DNA from: Sphingobacteriales bacterium
GTDB taxonomy: Bacteria > Bacteroidota > Bacteroidia > Chitinophagales > CAIOSU01
Assembly (NCBI GenBank): GCA_027483645.1
Contig: JAIXUD010000005.1
Location: 1-64,000 of the forward strand
DNA: 64,000 nt
Direction of reading: 5' to 3'
In this document: positions 43,967 through 52,513 of the stretch, piece by piece
Position numbering within the stretch: the stretch's first letter is position 1
Layout: each line of letters opens with the position of its first letter
Notes under the pieces: model-generated
Told to the model about the DNA's origin: nothing
What the model saw: only the letters and a program-made list of their open reading frames with translations
Database searches by the model: none
Made by a program: the position numbers and the translations under genes

Positions 43967-44743
43967 TTAATATGGCATCTCGCTAGCAGTTACCTTCCTG
44001 CAAATGGTTAGGAAGTGCTCGTACAAGCGCTCGTGGTCCATTAGGCCGCCAGGTTGGTAGTTCCAAGAATATTCGGGGTGCCATTGTACGGCTATTACTT
44101 GGCCGGGGTCGGTACCAGTGTTGGTGAAGGCTTCTATCATCCCATCCTCTTTACAGGTAGCAAGTACCTTGAGGTCTTTACCCAAGTCCTTTACCCCTTG
44201 GTGGTGAATAGAGTTCACACGGCGGCTAGGGTCGTTGGTGTAGAGGGCATCCAAAAAGGTGCCGGGTACTAGGTCAACCTCGTGGTTTAGCTGGTCGTAT
44301 TCCACGGCATCGCGGTGCTTGATGCTTTCGGGGCGTTGGGTGGCAATATCTTGATATAGCGTACCGCCGAAATATACATTCAACACTTGAAAACCACGGC
44401 AGATACCCATTATAGGCTTTCCGCGTTTCAAGAAGTAGTCAATCAAAGCCAATTCGTACTCGTCACGGTATTTATCGCCACGCCAGCGCCCGTTTTCTAT
44501 CGGCTCCTCACCATAGCTTTCAGGTGCCATATCGGCACCACCTTGTAGTACTAAGGCATCTAAGTCGCGCAGAAAGTTGGCCATCGTCTCCCCTTCAAGG
44601 TCGGGTATCATTATGGGCTGCACATCCGGCCGAGCTAAGTATCGCGACATTTCGCGTTCAAAATAAGTCAATGTTTTATGCCCGAAAACCGTACGATTGG
44701 GGTCAGGGTACATAAAGCAGGCCGAAACGCCGATGCGAAGCAT
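43967..44743 (-). CDS. Class I glutamine amidotransferase-like hydrolase (peptidase C26, PuuD-type)
   Basis: A gamma-glutamyl hydrolase of the PuuD group, 258 residues. The nucleophile C115 lies in GICRGFQ, and the catalytic pair H222 and E224 in QWHPEYSW. The early GLQGG-type loop (LVLQGGADMAPESYG) is characteristic. PuuD cleaves gamma-glutamyl-GABA in putrescine breakdown, but no other puu gene is present, so the substrate may differ. It starts 12 bases after the DUF4197 gene ends, on the same strand, and may share a transcript. Confidence 0.88.
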   Translation of the reverse strand: MLRIGVSACFMYPDPNRTVFGHKTLTYFEREMSRYLARPDVQPIMIPDLEGETMANFLRDLDALVLQGGADMAPESYGEEPIENGRWRGDKYRDEYELALIDYFLKRGKPIMGICRGFQVLNVYFGGTLYQDIATQRPESIKHRDAVEYDQLNHEVDLVPGTFLDALYTNDPSRRVNSIHHQGVKDLGKDLKVLATCKEDGMIEAFTNTGTDPGQVIAVQWHPEYSWNYQPGGLMDHERLYEHFLTICRKVTASEMPY

Positions 44744-44754
44744 AGTTGCGGGGA

Positions 44755-45480
44755 TTAATCGTTTTGACCAAATACGCGTTGCAACAAATCAGTAACCCTG
44801 TGCAAAGGGTCTTTACGGATTTTCTCTTCCTCCAAAGCGATGTAGTGGAACAAGCCATCCAAAGCCTTGCCGGTGGTATAATCAGCCAAATCGGTATTGA
44901 TGGGCGGTGCATTGATAAAAGGAATAGGCTCCACGTAGGTATTGTAGTTGGTGGTAAGCGTGTTCCAGCTTTGCTGAGCGCCTACCGACTGTAATGATGC
45001 TTCAATGCTGGGCTTAAAGGCGGTTTTGAGCGAGGTAAACGTGTTGTTTTTAAGATACACGGTAGCTGCGGAATCGGAGCCGTTCAAAATACCTACTGCA
45101 TCGGTAATAGTGATGTTGGTAATGGCATCTATCAATATCGGCGTGGCTTTATCGGCAGCATCTTCGGCTGCGCGGTTTAGTTTTACTACCAATCCTGAAA
45201 CCAACTGTTCGCCGCCAGGTATATAATCTTCAATATAGCTTTGCGCTTGAACCACTTCTGGCGGCAACAATATGCGCACCGCAAGGTTGGCATAGTACCC
45301 GTCTGTTTTACTGGCCTGGTTTACCGAAGTATCGGATGATACCTGCAGCGCTTCGCGCAGGGCAGCGGCAATATCATCGTCGTTATCAAAAGGCAAATCT
45401 TCGCAAGAAGTAAAGAAGAAAAGTGGGGCCACCGCTAGGGTAAGCATTCCCAACATGGCTAAGCGCATACGGTTGAACAT
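44755..45480 (-). CDS. DUF4197 lipoprotein
   Basis: A lipoprotein signal ending FFTSC (cysteine at about residue 26) is followed by the DUF4197 domain. Its features here are AALREALQVSSD, the conserved DGYYANLAVRILLP, then GSDSAATVYLKN and a helical C-terminus. The family is periplasmic or outer-membrane-linked and of unknown function. It lies just upstream of the C26 hydrolase gene and may be co-transcribed. Confidence 0.85.
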   Translation of the reverse strand: MFNRMRLAMLGMLTLAVAPLFFFTSCEDLPFDNDDDIAAALREALQVSSDTSVNQASKTDGYYANLAVRILLPPEVVQAQSYIEDYIPGGEQLVSGLVVKLNRAAEDAADKATPILIDAITNITITDAVGILNGSDSAATVYLKNNTFTSLKTAFKPSIEASLQSVGAQQSWNTLTTNYNTYVEPIPFINAPPINTDLADYTTGKALDGLFHYIALEEEKIRKDPLHRVTDLLQRVFGQND

Positions 45481-45542
45481 GGTAGTAATTTTTTATCCTT
45501 CACGAAGTTACAAGAATAGAGCCAAATTTGTGTGATTTGGTT

Positions 45543-45647
45543 GTCTGAATCAGAATTGACCGAATTAAAGAATTTTAGAATTCATTTCAAAAATCCCTAT
45601 TGCCTACAATTCGGTAATTCTAAAATTCTGTAAATTCTGATTCAGAC
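45543..45647. repeat. Long imperfect hairpin downstream of smpB
   Basis: GTCTGAATCAGAATT (45543-45557) is inverted at 45633-45647, and AATTTTAGAATT (45571-45582) at 45616-45627, giving one long near-palindrome. It fills the gap between the DUF4197 and smpB genes, which face the same way. It may act as a transcription barrier. Confidence 0.6.
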
Positions 45648-45653
45648 ACTCGA

Positions 45654-46112
45654 CTAGTAACGCTTCATCACCCTATCTACCTCGCGCTTACTGTCTTTGG
45701 CTTTTAGGCTTTCTCGTTTGTCATGGGTCTTTTTACCTTTGGCTAGGCCCAGTTCTATCTTCGCAAAGCCACGCTCGCTCATAAATACTTTGAGCGGTAC
45801 AATGGTAAGGCCTTTTTCTTTTGTTTTGTTGGCCCAGCGCTTTATCTCCTTTTTGGTGAGTAGTAGTTTGCGTTGGCGTATCGGGTCGTGGTTGTATATG
45901 TTGCCGTGGCTGTATTCGGCAATGTGCATATTGCGGATGTGCATCTCACCCTTAATGATGAAGCAAAACCCATCATTGATGTTGGCCTTGCTTTCGCGGA
46001 TGGATTTAATTTCTGTACCGGTAAGCATAATACCAGCGGTCACCTTTTCCAGTATTTCAAACTCGAAGTAGGCCCGCCTATTACTTATGTTGATGTTTTT
46101 CTTCTCTGCCAT
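45654..46112 (-). CDS. smpB: SsrA-binding protein SmpB
   Basis: Binds tmRNA and is needed for trans-translation rescue of stalled ribosomes. The 152-residue OB-fold protein has the family blocks NRRAYFEFEI, GTEIKSIRESKANI, GFCFIIKGEMHIRNMHI, and the basic C-terminal tail (KGKKTHDKRESLKAKD...RVMKRY) that enters the mRNA channel. The ssrA gene was not seen in the window. It lies five bases after the FlK-like thioesterase gene, on the same strand. Confidence 0.94.
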   Translation of the reverse strand: MAEKKNINISNRRAYFEFEILEKVTAGIMLTGTEIKSIRESKANINDGFCFIIKGEMHIRNMHIAEYSHGNIYNHDPIRQRKLLLTKKEIKRWANKTKEKGLTIVPLKVFMSERGFAKIELGLAKGKKTHDKRESLKAKDSKREVDRVMKRY

Positions 46113-46117
46113 TATCG

Positions 46118-46522
46118 TTATTCCTTCAAGCTGCTGAAGAGTTGCTGCAGCCGCTCTTGCTTTAGTATCTTTTGCCCTTGTTCGCCATGCGCCACCAGCC
46201 TGTTGCCTACTTTGGCGGTATAGCTACAAACAATGCTGTTGCCCTTAAGTTCCTTTACGGTAGCCACAAAGGTAACTGTTTGCCCCACCAGTGCCGGGCT
46301 TACGTGTTGCACGGTTACAAAGGTGCCGATGCCTTCTTCGTCAGCATCTTTCAAGTCTAACACAAACAACCGACAAGCCCACTCGGCGTCCCTAGCGAGT
46401 GCAAAGGTAGCATATACTGGGTGAACTTGCCCGCTATCAAATGCGGCCACATCTGCCTCCGTAACTTGCTTGAGGTAGGTTTTGGTATCGCCGATATGGG
46501 TGTGCGTTAGCATCAAGTTCAA
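46118..46522 (-). CDS. Hotdog-fold thioesterase, FlK-like
   Basis: A 134-residue hotdog protein. The candidate catalytic residues are T39 (VYATF), E47 (RDAEWA) and H73 (TVQHVS). Their spacing (8 and 34 residues) is the same as in the fluoroacetyl-CoA thioesterase FlK (T42, E50, H76). Members of this group hydrolyse various acyl-CoAs; natural fluoroacetate resistance is not implied. The GQTVTFVATVKEL and ARVGNRLVAHGEQGQ-type ends fit. It is just upstream of smpB on the same strand. Confidence 0.85.
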   Translation of the reverse strand: MNLMLTHTHIGDTKTYLKQVTEADVAAFDSGQVHPVYATFALARDAEWACRLFVLDLKDADEEGIGTFVTVQHVSPALVGQTVTFVATVKELKGNSIVCSYTAKVGNRLVAHGEQGQKILKQERLQQLFSSLKE

Positions 46523-46786
46523 GTAGTGTCCTTCGGCAAAAGCTCAGGATAAAATCCTCAAGATTGCTTCAGCTTTTTCAAATGTACAATGTACGATGTA
46601 CAAAGTAGCATGTAAGTTGAGAAAATGTGCGCAAGCAAAACTCCAAAACGGTAGCATGTTCGAGAGGTAATACTGTTTCCCCTATGAGGGATATCCTAAT
46701 GCGAGTCATTATACATCGGTATTAACCAAAAAAGCACTATCAATATAATGTGAGCTTTACTATCCCCCCTTTTCATATTTGTACTT

Positions 46787-46794
46787 ACCTTTGC
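46787..46794 (+). promoter_or_regulatory. -7 element upstream of the nucleotide-sugar operon
   Basis: TACCTTTG is a perfect TAnnTTTG -7 match, 20 bases before the TTG start codon of rmlA at 46815. The -33 element is not clear. Confidence 0.5.
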
Positions 46795-46814
46795 CAGTAT
46801 AAAATACCAAGGTT

Positions 46815-47678
46815 TTGAAAGGAATTATACTAGCCGGAGGTTCCGGTACACGGCTTTACCCCATTACCTACGCCATCAGCAAGCAAATCATGCCTATCTA
46901 TGATAAGCCGATGATTTACTATCCGCTATCGGTACTCATGCTGGCAGGCATTAAAGAGATACTCATTATCTCCACCCCGACGGATTTGCCCAACTTCGAA
47001 AAGTTGTTTGGCAACGGCCACCAATACGGGCTGGATATACAATACAAAATACAGGAAGTACCCAACGGCCTGGCGCAAGCCTTTGTGTTGGGCGAGGAGT
47101 TTATTGGTAAAGACAGTGTGGCCCTTATCTTAGGCGATAACATCTTCTACCGCTCAGGCCTTGGTAAGTTCCTGGCCGAGTTTACCAATCCTGAGGGCGG
47201 GGTGATATTCGCTTACCATGTAAGCGACCCTGAGCGCTACGGCGTGGTGGAGTTTGACAAGGACTTCAATGCCCTATCTATTGAAGAAAAACCAGAGCAC
47301 CCAAAATCGCACTACGCGGTACCGGGCCTCTACTTTTATGACAATAGTGTGGTGGAGATAGCTAAAAACCTTAAGCCTAGCCCACGCGGCGAGTATGAAA
47401 TAACCGATGTAAACAAAGAATATCTACGCACCAATAAGCTAAAAGTAGGTATCTTAGACCGCGGAACAGCTTGGCTAGACACGGGTACCTTCGATTCGCT
47501 GATGCAAGCCTCACAGTTTGTACAGGTTATTGAGGCTCGACAAGGCCAAAAAATTGGTTGCATTGAGGAGATTGCCTTCAAAAAAGGCTTTATCGACCGT
47601 GCCCAATTTGAAAAGCTCGCCCAGCCATTGCTGAAAAGCGGCTATGGACAATACTTAATGAACCTACTCAATCAATAG
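46815..47678 (+). CDS. rmlA: Glucose-1-phosphate thymidylyltransferase
   Basis: Makes dTDP-glucose from glucose-1-phosphate and dTTP. The 287-residue sequence has the conserved start [14 protein letters not shown] (8-14 the nucleotide loop), [13 protein letters not shown], the FVLGDNIFY strand and EKPEHPKS. The start codon is TTG, giving the exact family N-terminus; no ATG is nearby. First gene of an operon with two SDR-type epimerases. dTDP-glucose normally leads to rhamnose or related sugars, but rmlB/C/D are not in the window, so the route is not complete here. Confidence 0.92.
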   Translation: MKGIILAGGSGTRLYPITYAISKQIMPIYDKPMIYYPLSVLMLAGIKEILIISTPTDLPNFEKLFGNGHQYGLDIQYKIQEVPNGLAQAFVLGEEFIGKDSVALILGDNIFYRSGLGKFLAEFTNPEGGVIFAYHVSDPERYGVVEFDKDFNALSIEEKPEHPKSHYAVPGLYFYDNSVVEIAKNLKPSPRGEYEITDVNKEYLRTNKLKVGILDRGTAWLDTGTFDSLMQASQFVQVIEARQGQKIGCIEEIAFKKGFIDRAQFEKLAQPLLKSGYGQYLMNLLNQ

Positions 47679-47695
47679 TAAAATAGCATCTCCCG

Positions 47696-48628
47696 ATGAG
47701 AAAAATTTTGGTTACCGGTGGCGCAGGGTTTATTGCCAGCAGCTTGGCCGACAAATTGATTGAAGACCCGGAAAACTTTGTGGTAATTGTAGACAACCTA
47801 CTTACTGGCAAACTGGGCCGCCTACCAAGCAAAGAAAAAACTAACTGGCGTTTCATTAAGTGCGATGTGAACAACATCAACGATATTACCGCCGTAATGG
47901 TATCATACTCTTTCGATTACGTGTTTCATTACGCGGCAGTAGTTGGGGTGCAGCGTACTTTGGAGAACCCGGTAATGGTGCTACAAGATACCGAGGGCAT
48001 TAAAAACGTGCTCGACCTGAGCAAAAACACCGGTGTACGCCGCGTGTTCTACGCTTCATCATCAGAAGTATATGGCGAGCCTACCACCTTGCCACAGAAC
48101 GAATACACCACACCGCTTAACAGCCGCTTGCCTTACGCAGTGGTGAAGAACATTGGCGAGGCCTACTGCAAATCGTATAAGCTGGAGTACGACCTGGATT
48201 ATACCATCTACCGTTTCTTCAACACTTACGGCCCTAAGCAAAGCACCGACTTCGTGATGTCGCGCTTCATTACCATGGCGCTTAAGGGTAAAGACCTTAC
48301 CGTATTTGGTGATGGACAGCAAAGCCGCACCTTTTGCTATGTGGACGATAACATTACCGCCACTACCAACTGTTTGTTTAAAGACCTTTTTGTGAACGAT
48401 ATTGTGAACATCGGTAGCGATGTGGAGATATCAATGTTGGATTTGGCCAATTTGATTATCAAAGTAACCGGCTCCAACAGCAAAGTACAGCACCTGCCAC
48501 CACTGGCCGAAGGCGATATGAAGCGCCGTGTGCCCGATAACAGCAAAATGAAGCAGTTGATTGACGGCGAGCTTACGTCACTGGAAGAAGGCATTAAAAA
48601 AGTGGTGGAGTTGGGTAAATTTAAGTAA
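47696..48628 (+). CDS. NAD-dependent epimerase/dehydratase family protein
   Basis: An extended SDR of 310 residues. The Rossmann motif is GGAGFIAS (8-15), and the active site has the SSSEVYGEP loop (121-129) with Y147 and K151 (PYAVVK). The RFFNTYGP strand and the sugar-binding C-terminal domain are present. The close relatives include UDP-glucuronate decarboxylases, dTDP-sugar 4,6-dehydratases and C4-epimerases; sequence alone does not choose. It lies 17 bases after rmlA and 5 before galE, so the three are one operon. Confidence 0.88.
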   Translation: MRKILVTGGAGFIASSLADKLIEDPENFVVIVDNLLTGKLGRLPSKEKTNWRFIKCDVNNINDITAVMVSYSFDYVFHYAAVVGVQRTLENPVMVLQDTEGIKNVLDLSKNTGVRRVFYASSSEVYGEPTTLPQNEYTTPLNSRLPYAVVKNIGEAYCKSYKLEYDLDYTIYRFFNTYGPKQSTDFVMSRFITMALKGKDLTVFGDGQQSRTFCYVDDNITATTNCLFKDLFVNDIVNIGSDVEISMLDLANLIIKVTGSNSKVQHLPPLAEGDMKRRVPDNSKMKQLIDGELTSLEEGIKKVVELGKFK

Positions 48629-48633
48629 CTAGC

Positions 48634-49668
48634 ATGGCGAAGATACTGGTAACCGGAGGGTGTGGATACATCGGTTCGCATACCATAGTCGATTTGGTGG
48701 AGAACGGTTACGAGGTTATTTGTGCTGACGACCTTTCCCAATCGAGCACCCAGCGGCTGGATGGCATTGAGGCCATTACAGGCGTACGGGTAAAGAACTA
48801 CCAAGTAAACCTTGCCGACAAGGCTGCCACAGCCATCATTTTCCACGAGAATCCTGATATAGCGGGCATTATCCACTTTGCAGCGTTTATGAGCGTACCC
48901 GAATCGGTACAGCAGCCGTTGCGCTATTTCGAGAACAACCTTAATTCGCTCATTAATGTGCTGTACTATGCACAAGAGTTTGGGGTAAAGCACTTTGTGT
49001 TCTCTTCTTCCTGCTCCGTATATGGCCAGCCCGACAAATTGCCCGTAACCGAGCAAACGCCCCGCAAAGAAGCAGAATCGCCCTACGCCCGTACCAAGCA
49101 GATTGGGGAGGACTTTATCCGCGACTTTGTTGTAGCCAACCCCGAGCACCAAGCCACGCTGCTGCGCTACTTCAACCCCATCGGCGCGCACCCATCCGCA
49201 CAACTCGGGGAGTATGCAACTTTCAAGCCTAACAACCTAGCACCGCTCATTACCGATACTGCCCTTGGCAAACGCGAAAGCCTGAACGTATATGGCAGCG
49301 ATTACCCCACTAAAGACGGCAGCTGCGTGCGCGATTATATACACGTAAGCGACATTGGCCATGCCCACACCCTCGCTATTAAACGCTTGCTGGCTGGCAA
49401 CGCAACCGAAGCCGTGGAAGTGTTCAACCTTGGCAGTGGTGAGGGTTCTACGGTGGTAGAAGTAATTGAAGCCTTTGAGCAATCAACAGGGGTAAAACTC
49501 AAGTGGCAGTTTGCCCCACGCCGCCCCGGCGATGTAGTGGCAGTATATGCCGACCGTACCAAAGCTACCCAAGAACTAGGTTGGGAACCGCAATATAACC
49601 TGCACGATATGATGCAAACCGCCTGGAAATGGGCGTTGAGGCTTAGTAACGAGTTGGGAGGAAGGTAA
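48634..49668 (+). CDS. galE: UDP-glucose 4-epimerase
   Basis: Interconverts UDP-glucose and UDP-galactose. NAD motif G8-G-C-G-Y-I-G14; active-site SSSCSVYG loop (124-131), Y151 and K155 (SPYARTK); RYFNPIGAHPS; C-terminal RPGDV-x-x-YAD. The 344 residues are the usual length, and these blocks define GalE well. Third gene of the nucleotide-sugar operon. The products would feed surface polysaccharide made via the polyprenyl glycosylphosphotransferase at 28.7 kb; that is inferred. Confidence 0.93.
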   Translation: MAKILVTGGCGYIGSHTIVDLVENGYEVICADDLSQSSTQRLDGIEAITGVRVKNYQVNLADKAATAIIFHENPDIAGIIHFAAFMSVPESVQQPLRYFENNLNSLINVLYYAQEFGVKHFVFSSSCSVYGQPDKLPVTEQTPRKEAESPYARTKQIGEDFIRDFVVANPEHQATLLRYFNPIGAHPSAQLGEYATFKPNNLAPLITDTALGKRESLNVYGSDYPTKDGSCVRDYIHVSDIGHAHTLAIKRLLAGNATEAVEVFNLGSGEGSTVVEVIEAFEQSTGVKLKWQFAPRRPGDVVAVYADRTKATQELGWEPQYNLHDMMQTAWKWALRLSNELGGR

Positions 49669-49706
49669 TAGTAGTTGGGATAATACCAATCACATAATTC
49701 TATTTT

Positions 49707-49745
49707 CGTGGTTCTCCATGGTTTTTTCTGTGTTCTCCGTGGTTA
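49707..49745. repeat. Dispersed intergenic repeat, family ACCACGGAG, copy 2 (inverted)
   Basis: On the minus strand this reads TAACCACGGAGAACACAGAA and onward, matching 24874-24914. It sits between galE and the convergent SDR gene. Confidence 0.5.
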
Positions 49746-49794
49746 AAAACAAACCACGTTGTCGTATATGAGGTCGGCGCTTATCTGCAATCTA

Positions 49795-50685
49795 TCATTT
49801 ACCTGCCTTCAAAGCCGCGTACTTCTTCTCCAGCCGTTGTTTCATTTCTACCCTTTTACCAGCCATGCGTAGTTTTATCTTTAGGAAAAGATTAGGGAAC
49901 ATGCGGCTAAACCAATGCACCAACTTTGATTGAAACGGTACATAAATACGGAAAGCCCCTTTCCCTGCTTGGGTAAGGATGATATGGGCAACGGTATCGG
50001 GCTCAATTTGGCCTGTTTCCATCAATAGATGGCTGAGGTGCTTCACTTCCTCGCCGCCACGGCTGCTATCCATTAAGTTGGTTTTGAAGAACAACGGCAA
50101 GGCTACAGAAACCTTAATGTTGTCAGGCTTTAACTCCACATACAGTGTTTCGCTAAGGCTTAAGACAGCTGCTTTGGTAGCGTTGTAGGCCGTCATCATG
50201 GGTGCGTTGCCAAAGGCCGCGGCACTGGCTACATTAATGATGTGCCCACCACCCTGCTGCACCATACCCGGCAAAAACAAGTGGCTACCGTATATAGCAC
50301 CCATCTGGTTGATTCCGACTATCCAATCCCAATTATCGAGGCTATAATCTTTAAATAAACCCCCATCGCCTACGCCAGCGTTATTAATGAGGAGGTCCAC
50401 GCCTACATGGCTGCCCATTTCGGCAGCTACTTTGGTGTAGTCATCTTTGTCGCTTACATCCAATCCAAAAGGGAATGCCTGCCCGCCCAACTCCTCTACT
50501 TGTGAACATACGGCTTCCAAGCGGTCTTGTCTAATGTCGGCCAGGCCCAGCTTCCATCCATCAGCAGCCAGTGCCAGCGCAAATGCCCGCCCTAAGCCTG
50601 AGCCAGCACCAGTAATAAACGCCCGTTTTTTTGGGTATTGCTCGCTTAGTTTGTAACGCATGGGGTGGTTGGATTTGATGACCAT
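49795..50685 (-). CDS. SDR-family oxidoreductase
   Basis: A short-chain dehydrogenase of 296 residues: cofactor loop G26-A-G-S-G-L-G32, NNAG at 101-104, catalytic S154 (NVASAAAFG), Y167 and K171 (YNATK). A basic, hydrophobic C-terminal extension (~250-296, with VHWFSRMFPNLFLKIKLRM) suggests membrane association. Substrate unknown. Next on the same strand, upstream, is a flavodoxin-like oxidoreductase; both may act on lipids or quinones, without proof. Alternative start at M9 is possible. Confidence 0.85.
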   Translation of the reverse strand: MVIKSNHPMRYKLSEQYPKKRAFITGAGSGLGRAFALALAADGWKLGLADIRQDRLEAVCSQVEELGGQAFPFGLDVSDKDDYTKVAAEMGSHVGVDLLINNAGVGDGGLFKDYSLDNWDWIVGINQMGAIYGSHLFLPGMVQQGGGHIINVASAAAFGNAPMMTAYNATKAAVLSLSETLYVELKPDNIKVSVALPLFFKTNLMDSSRGGEEVKHLSHLLMETGQIEPDTVAHIILTQAGKGAFRIYVPFQSKLVHWFSRMFPNLFLKIKLRMAGKRVEMKQRLEKKYAALKAGK

Positions 50686-50730
50686 ACAAACTTAAAGGAA
50701 AGTTTGGAGTTGGTCATGTAGCATTCCGCT

Positions 50731-51303
50731 CTATTTGCCTTCCTTGCCCAGCTGCTCCACTTTGGCCAGCCATTGTTGGCGTTGCTCAGGTTTGCTATTG
50801 CGCGTAGGGGCAAAGGTGGTAAAGGCCGCTTTGATGCCCGTAAAACCCAGCACCTGCCGGTTCATTATTTTATGGCCGGCATAGGCGTACATAATGCGGT
50901 AGAAAAACCCAGGCGTATCCATCGTGGTTATTACCCTGGCTGTTCGGCCTTTTAATAGTTTATCCCAAAAGGGGTCGGTTTTATGGTACTTAAAGGCAAA
51001 ACCCGGCAGCAAAACCCTATCCAAGAAACCTTTCAGCAGCGCCGGGAAAGTACCCCACCAGATAGGGTATACCCATACCAAATGCTCAGCCCATAAGATG
51101 TCTTGCTGGGCTTTAAGCAAATCGGGCTCCAACTCATGCGGTACGCGGTAGCCGTAGCGCAATATCGGGTCGAATTGGAGGTCCACCAAATCAATACGGC
51201 GCACCTCGGCGGTTCCTTGGGCACCTTTTTGGTAAGCATCGGTAAAAGCGTGGCAAAGGCTTTTTTTATCAGGGTGGCCATTGATAATGAGGATCTTCTT
51301 CAT
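50731..51303 (-). CDS. NAD(P)H-quinone-type oxidoreductase (flavodoxin fold)
   Basis: A 190-residue flavoprotein of the KefF/MdaB/NQO type. N-terminal ILIINGHPDKKSL phosphate loop, VWVYPIWWGTFPALLKGFLDRV flavin loop, and PGFAFKYHK near the substrate side. These enzymes reduce quinones by two electrons. It lies 45 bases upstream of the SDR gene on the same strand. No potassium-efflux partner gene (kefC) is nearby. Confidence 0.87.
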   Translation of the reverse strand: MKKILIINGHPDKKSLCHAFTDAYQKGAQGTAEVRRIDLVDLQFDPILRYGYRVPHELEPDLLKAQQDILWAEHLVWVYPIWWGTFPALLKGFLDRVLLPGFAFKYHKTDPFWDKLLKGRTARVITTMDTPGFFYRIMYAYAGHKIMNRQVLGFTGIKAAFTTFAPTRNSKPEQRQQWLAKVEQLGKEGK

Positions 51304-51448
51304 AGAGAGTTGACGAATAGCTTAATGAAATATTTTATTTGTATAAAGATAGTTCGTGCTTCCGATCAAAACAATGACGCTGCTCAGTGCCGCACCTAAT
51401 AACACCCCCAGAAAGTTTTACTAGTTTTATCCCAAACTTGGGCATTAC

Positions 51449-52222
51449 ATGAAAAAGGCACTATGGATATTGTGCATGTTACTGGCACTGCAAGCTTGCA
51501 ATACGGTATCGGTAACCGAGCAGGCGGGCATTGATGCTATACAAGAACACTACGGCGGCAAGGTGACATACAGTAAGGATGAGGTGGCCGGTGAAAGGTT
51601 ATTTACCGTAAAACTAGAGGGTACCGCCCGCCCATACGAACTGCAAGATGACATAGAAATATCGGGCTACCACATGGCAGTAATCATGTACCAGCACCTA
51701 AACAAAACCGAGCGCGAAGCTTACGATGGCGTGAAAATAGCCGTAACTACAGATGTAGGAACCAAAGATGAAGCTACCGAAACGGCTAATTTCTACTTTT
51801 ACCAAGTTAAGTTTGCCTACCGTAGCTATATTGAGGCTCGCAGGGAAATTGGCTATTTTACGGATGGAAAATATGACAAATTTATCGAGCGGTTTCAATA
51901 TGGGGTGCAAGCCAATTCGCCAGCGGATAGCCTTAAGGGGATGATGGATGCCTTATATGCAGAAACCGGACCCTTGCAAAAGCCCGTATTTCTGGGTATT
52001 GATACCTTCCATGTACAAGAGAACTTCTATGGTGATTTCCTATTCGCCTTTCACTCCGACAATGAGGAGCACATACCGATGATTTTGGTGGGCCTTACTT
52101 ACAAAATAAACAGCAACACTGGGCCCTTTGGTTACACTATCTATTCTTGGGGCCAGCAATCATCCTTCCCCACCCACAATTGGGAGCGCCCGCTGTTTAG
52201 GGTACGCGCAAGGCTGGATTAA
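51449..52222 (+). CDS. Hypothetical lipoprotein, 257 aa
   Basis: The lipobox ALQAC (cysteine 17) follows a short signal. The mature part is mixed alpha/beta, with YHMAVIMYQHL and NFYFYQVKFAYRSYIEAR segments, and is not recognised. The C-terminal third (VFLGIDTFHVQENFYGDFLFAF) is beta-rich. It is convergent with icd, and the displaced icd fragment and its terminator lie just downstream. Function unknown. Confidence 0.7.
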   Translation: MKKALWILCMLLALQACNTVSVTEQAGIDAIQEHYGGKVTYSKDEVAGERLFTVKLEGTARPYELQDDIEISGYHMAVIMYQHLNKTEREAYDGVKIAVTTDVGTKDEATETANFYFYQVKFAYRSYIEARREIGYFTDGKYDKFIERFQYGVQANSPADSLKGMMDALYAETGPLQKPVFLGIDTFHVQENFYGDFLFAFHSDNEEHIPMILVGLTYKINSNTGPFGYTIYSWGQQSSFPTHNWERPLFRVRARLD

Positions 52223-52256
52223 GGGGTGCATCGGGCAGCAGCTATCCGGCACAAAA

Positions 52257-52284
52257 AAGGCCCGCCACTTTTGTGGCAGGCCTT
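52257..52284 (-). terminator. Rho-independent terminator belonging to the displaced icd end
   Basis: A 12-bp stem (AAGGCCCGCCAC with GTGGCAGGCCTT, one mismatch) and a TTTT loop. On the minus strand it is followed by six T residues. It lies 23 bases beyond the stop of the icd fragment. A similar hairpin is 24 bases beyond the intact icd stop, at 53654-53682. Confidence 0.75.
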
Positions 52285-52307
52285 ATATCTCAAACAAAAA
52301 TCAATTG

Positions 52308-52395
52308 TTAAACCGCAGCAACTGGTGCCATGTGCTTGATGATTTCGGTACCGAACTCAGAGCATTTCAGCTCGATGGCACCTTCCATTAGGCGG
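52308..52395 (-). pseudogene. Displaced 3' end of icd (attachment-site duplicate)
   Basis: The last 28 codons and stop of isocitrate dehydrogenase ([15 protein letters not shown]... to PVAAV) recur here with no amino-acid change and about two base changes compared with 53707-53794. Homology stops abruptly at 52395. The distance between the two stops is 1399 bases, and the intervening DNA is AT-rich. This is the far junction of an integration into the 3' end of icd, or a tandem duplication of that end. Confidence 0.85.
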
Positions 52396-52447
52396 AGAAA
52401 CTGGACTTTGGGATGCTGTTAAAAAGGCTTTCAAAATCAAGGACTAA
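52394..52447 (+). other. Possible C-terminal gene fragment at the element junction
   Basis: Starting at the junction, one plus-strand frame reads GETGLWDAVKKAFKIKD and stops with TAA at 52445-52447. It looks like the end of a real protein cut by the junction. It is short, so chance cannot be excluded. I cannot assign a family. Confidence 0.3.
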
Positions 52448-52513
52448 TCAGCCTGATTGGTTAATATTAGAGGCCTTAGCCGAAAAGCGGGGGGCTTCTT
52501 TGTTTAGACCACT

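Noticed and set aside
48337-49203. 288-codon minus-strand frame across the epimerase and galE genes
   Set aside because: It spans two real genes in antisense and shows no domain, so it is a composition artefact.
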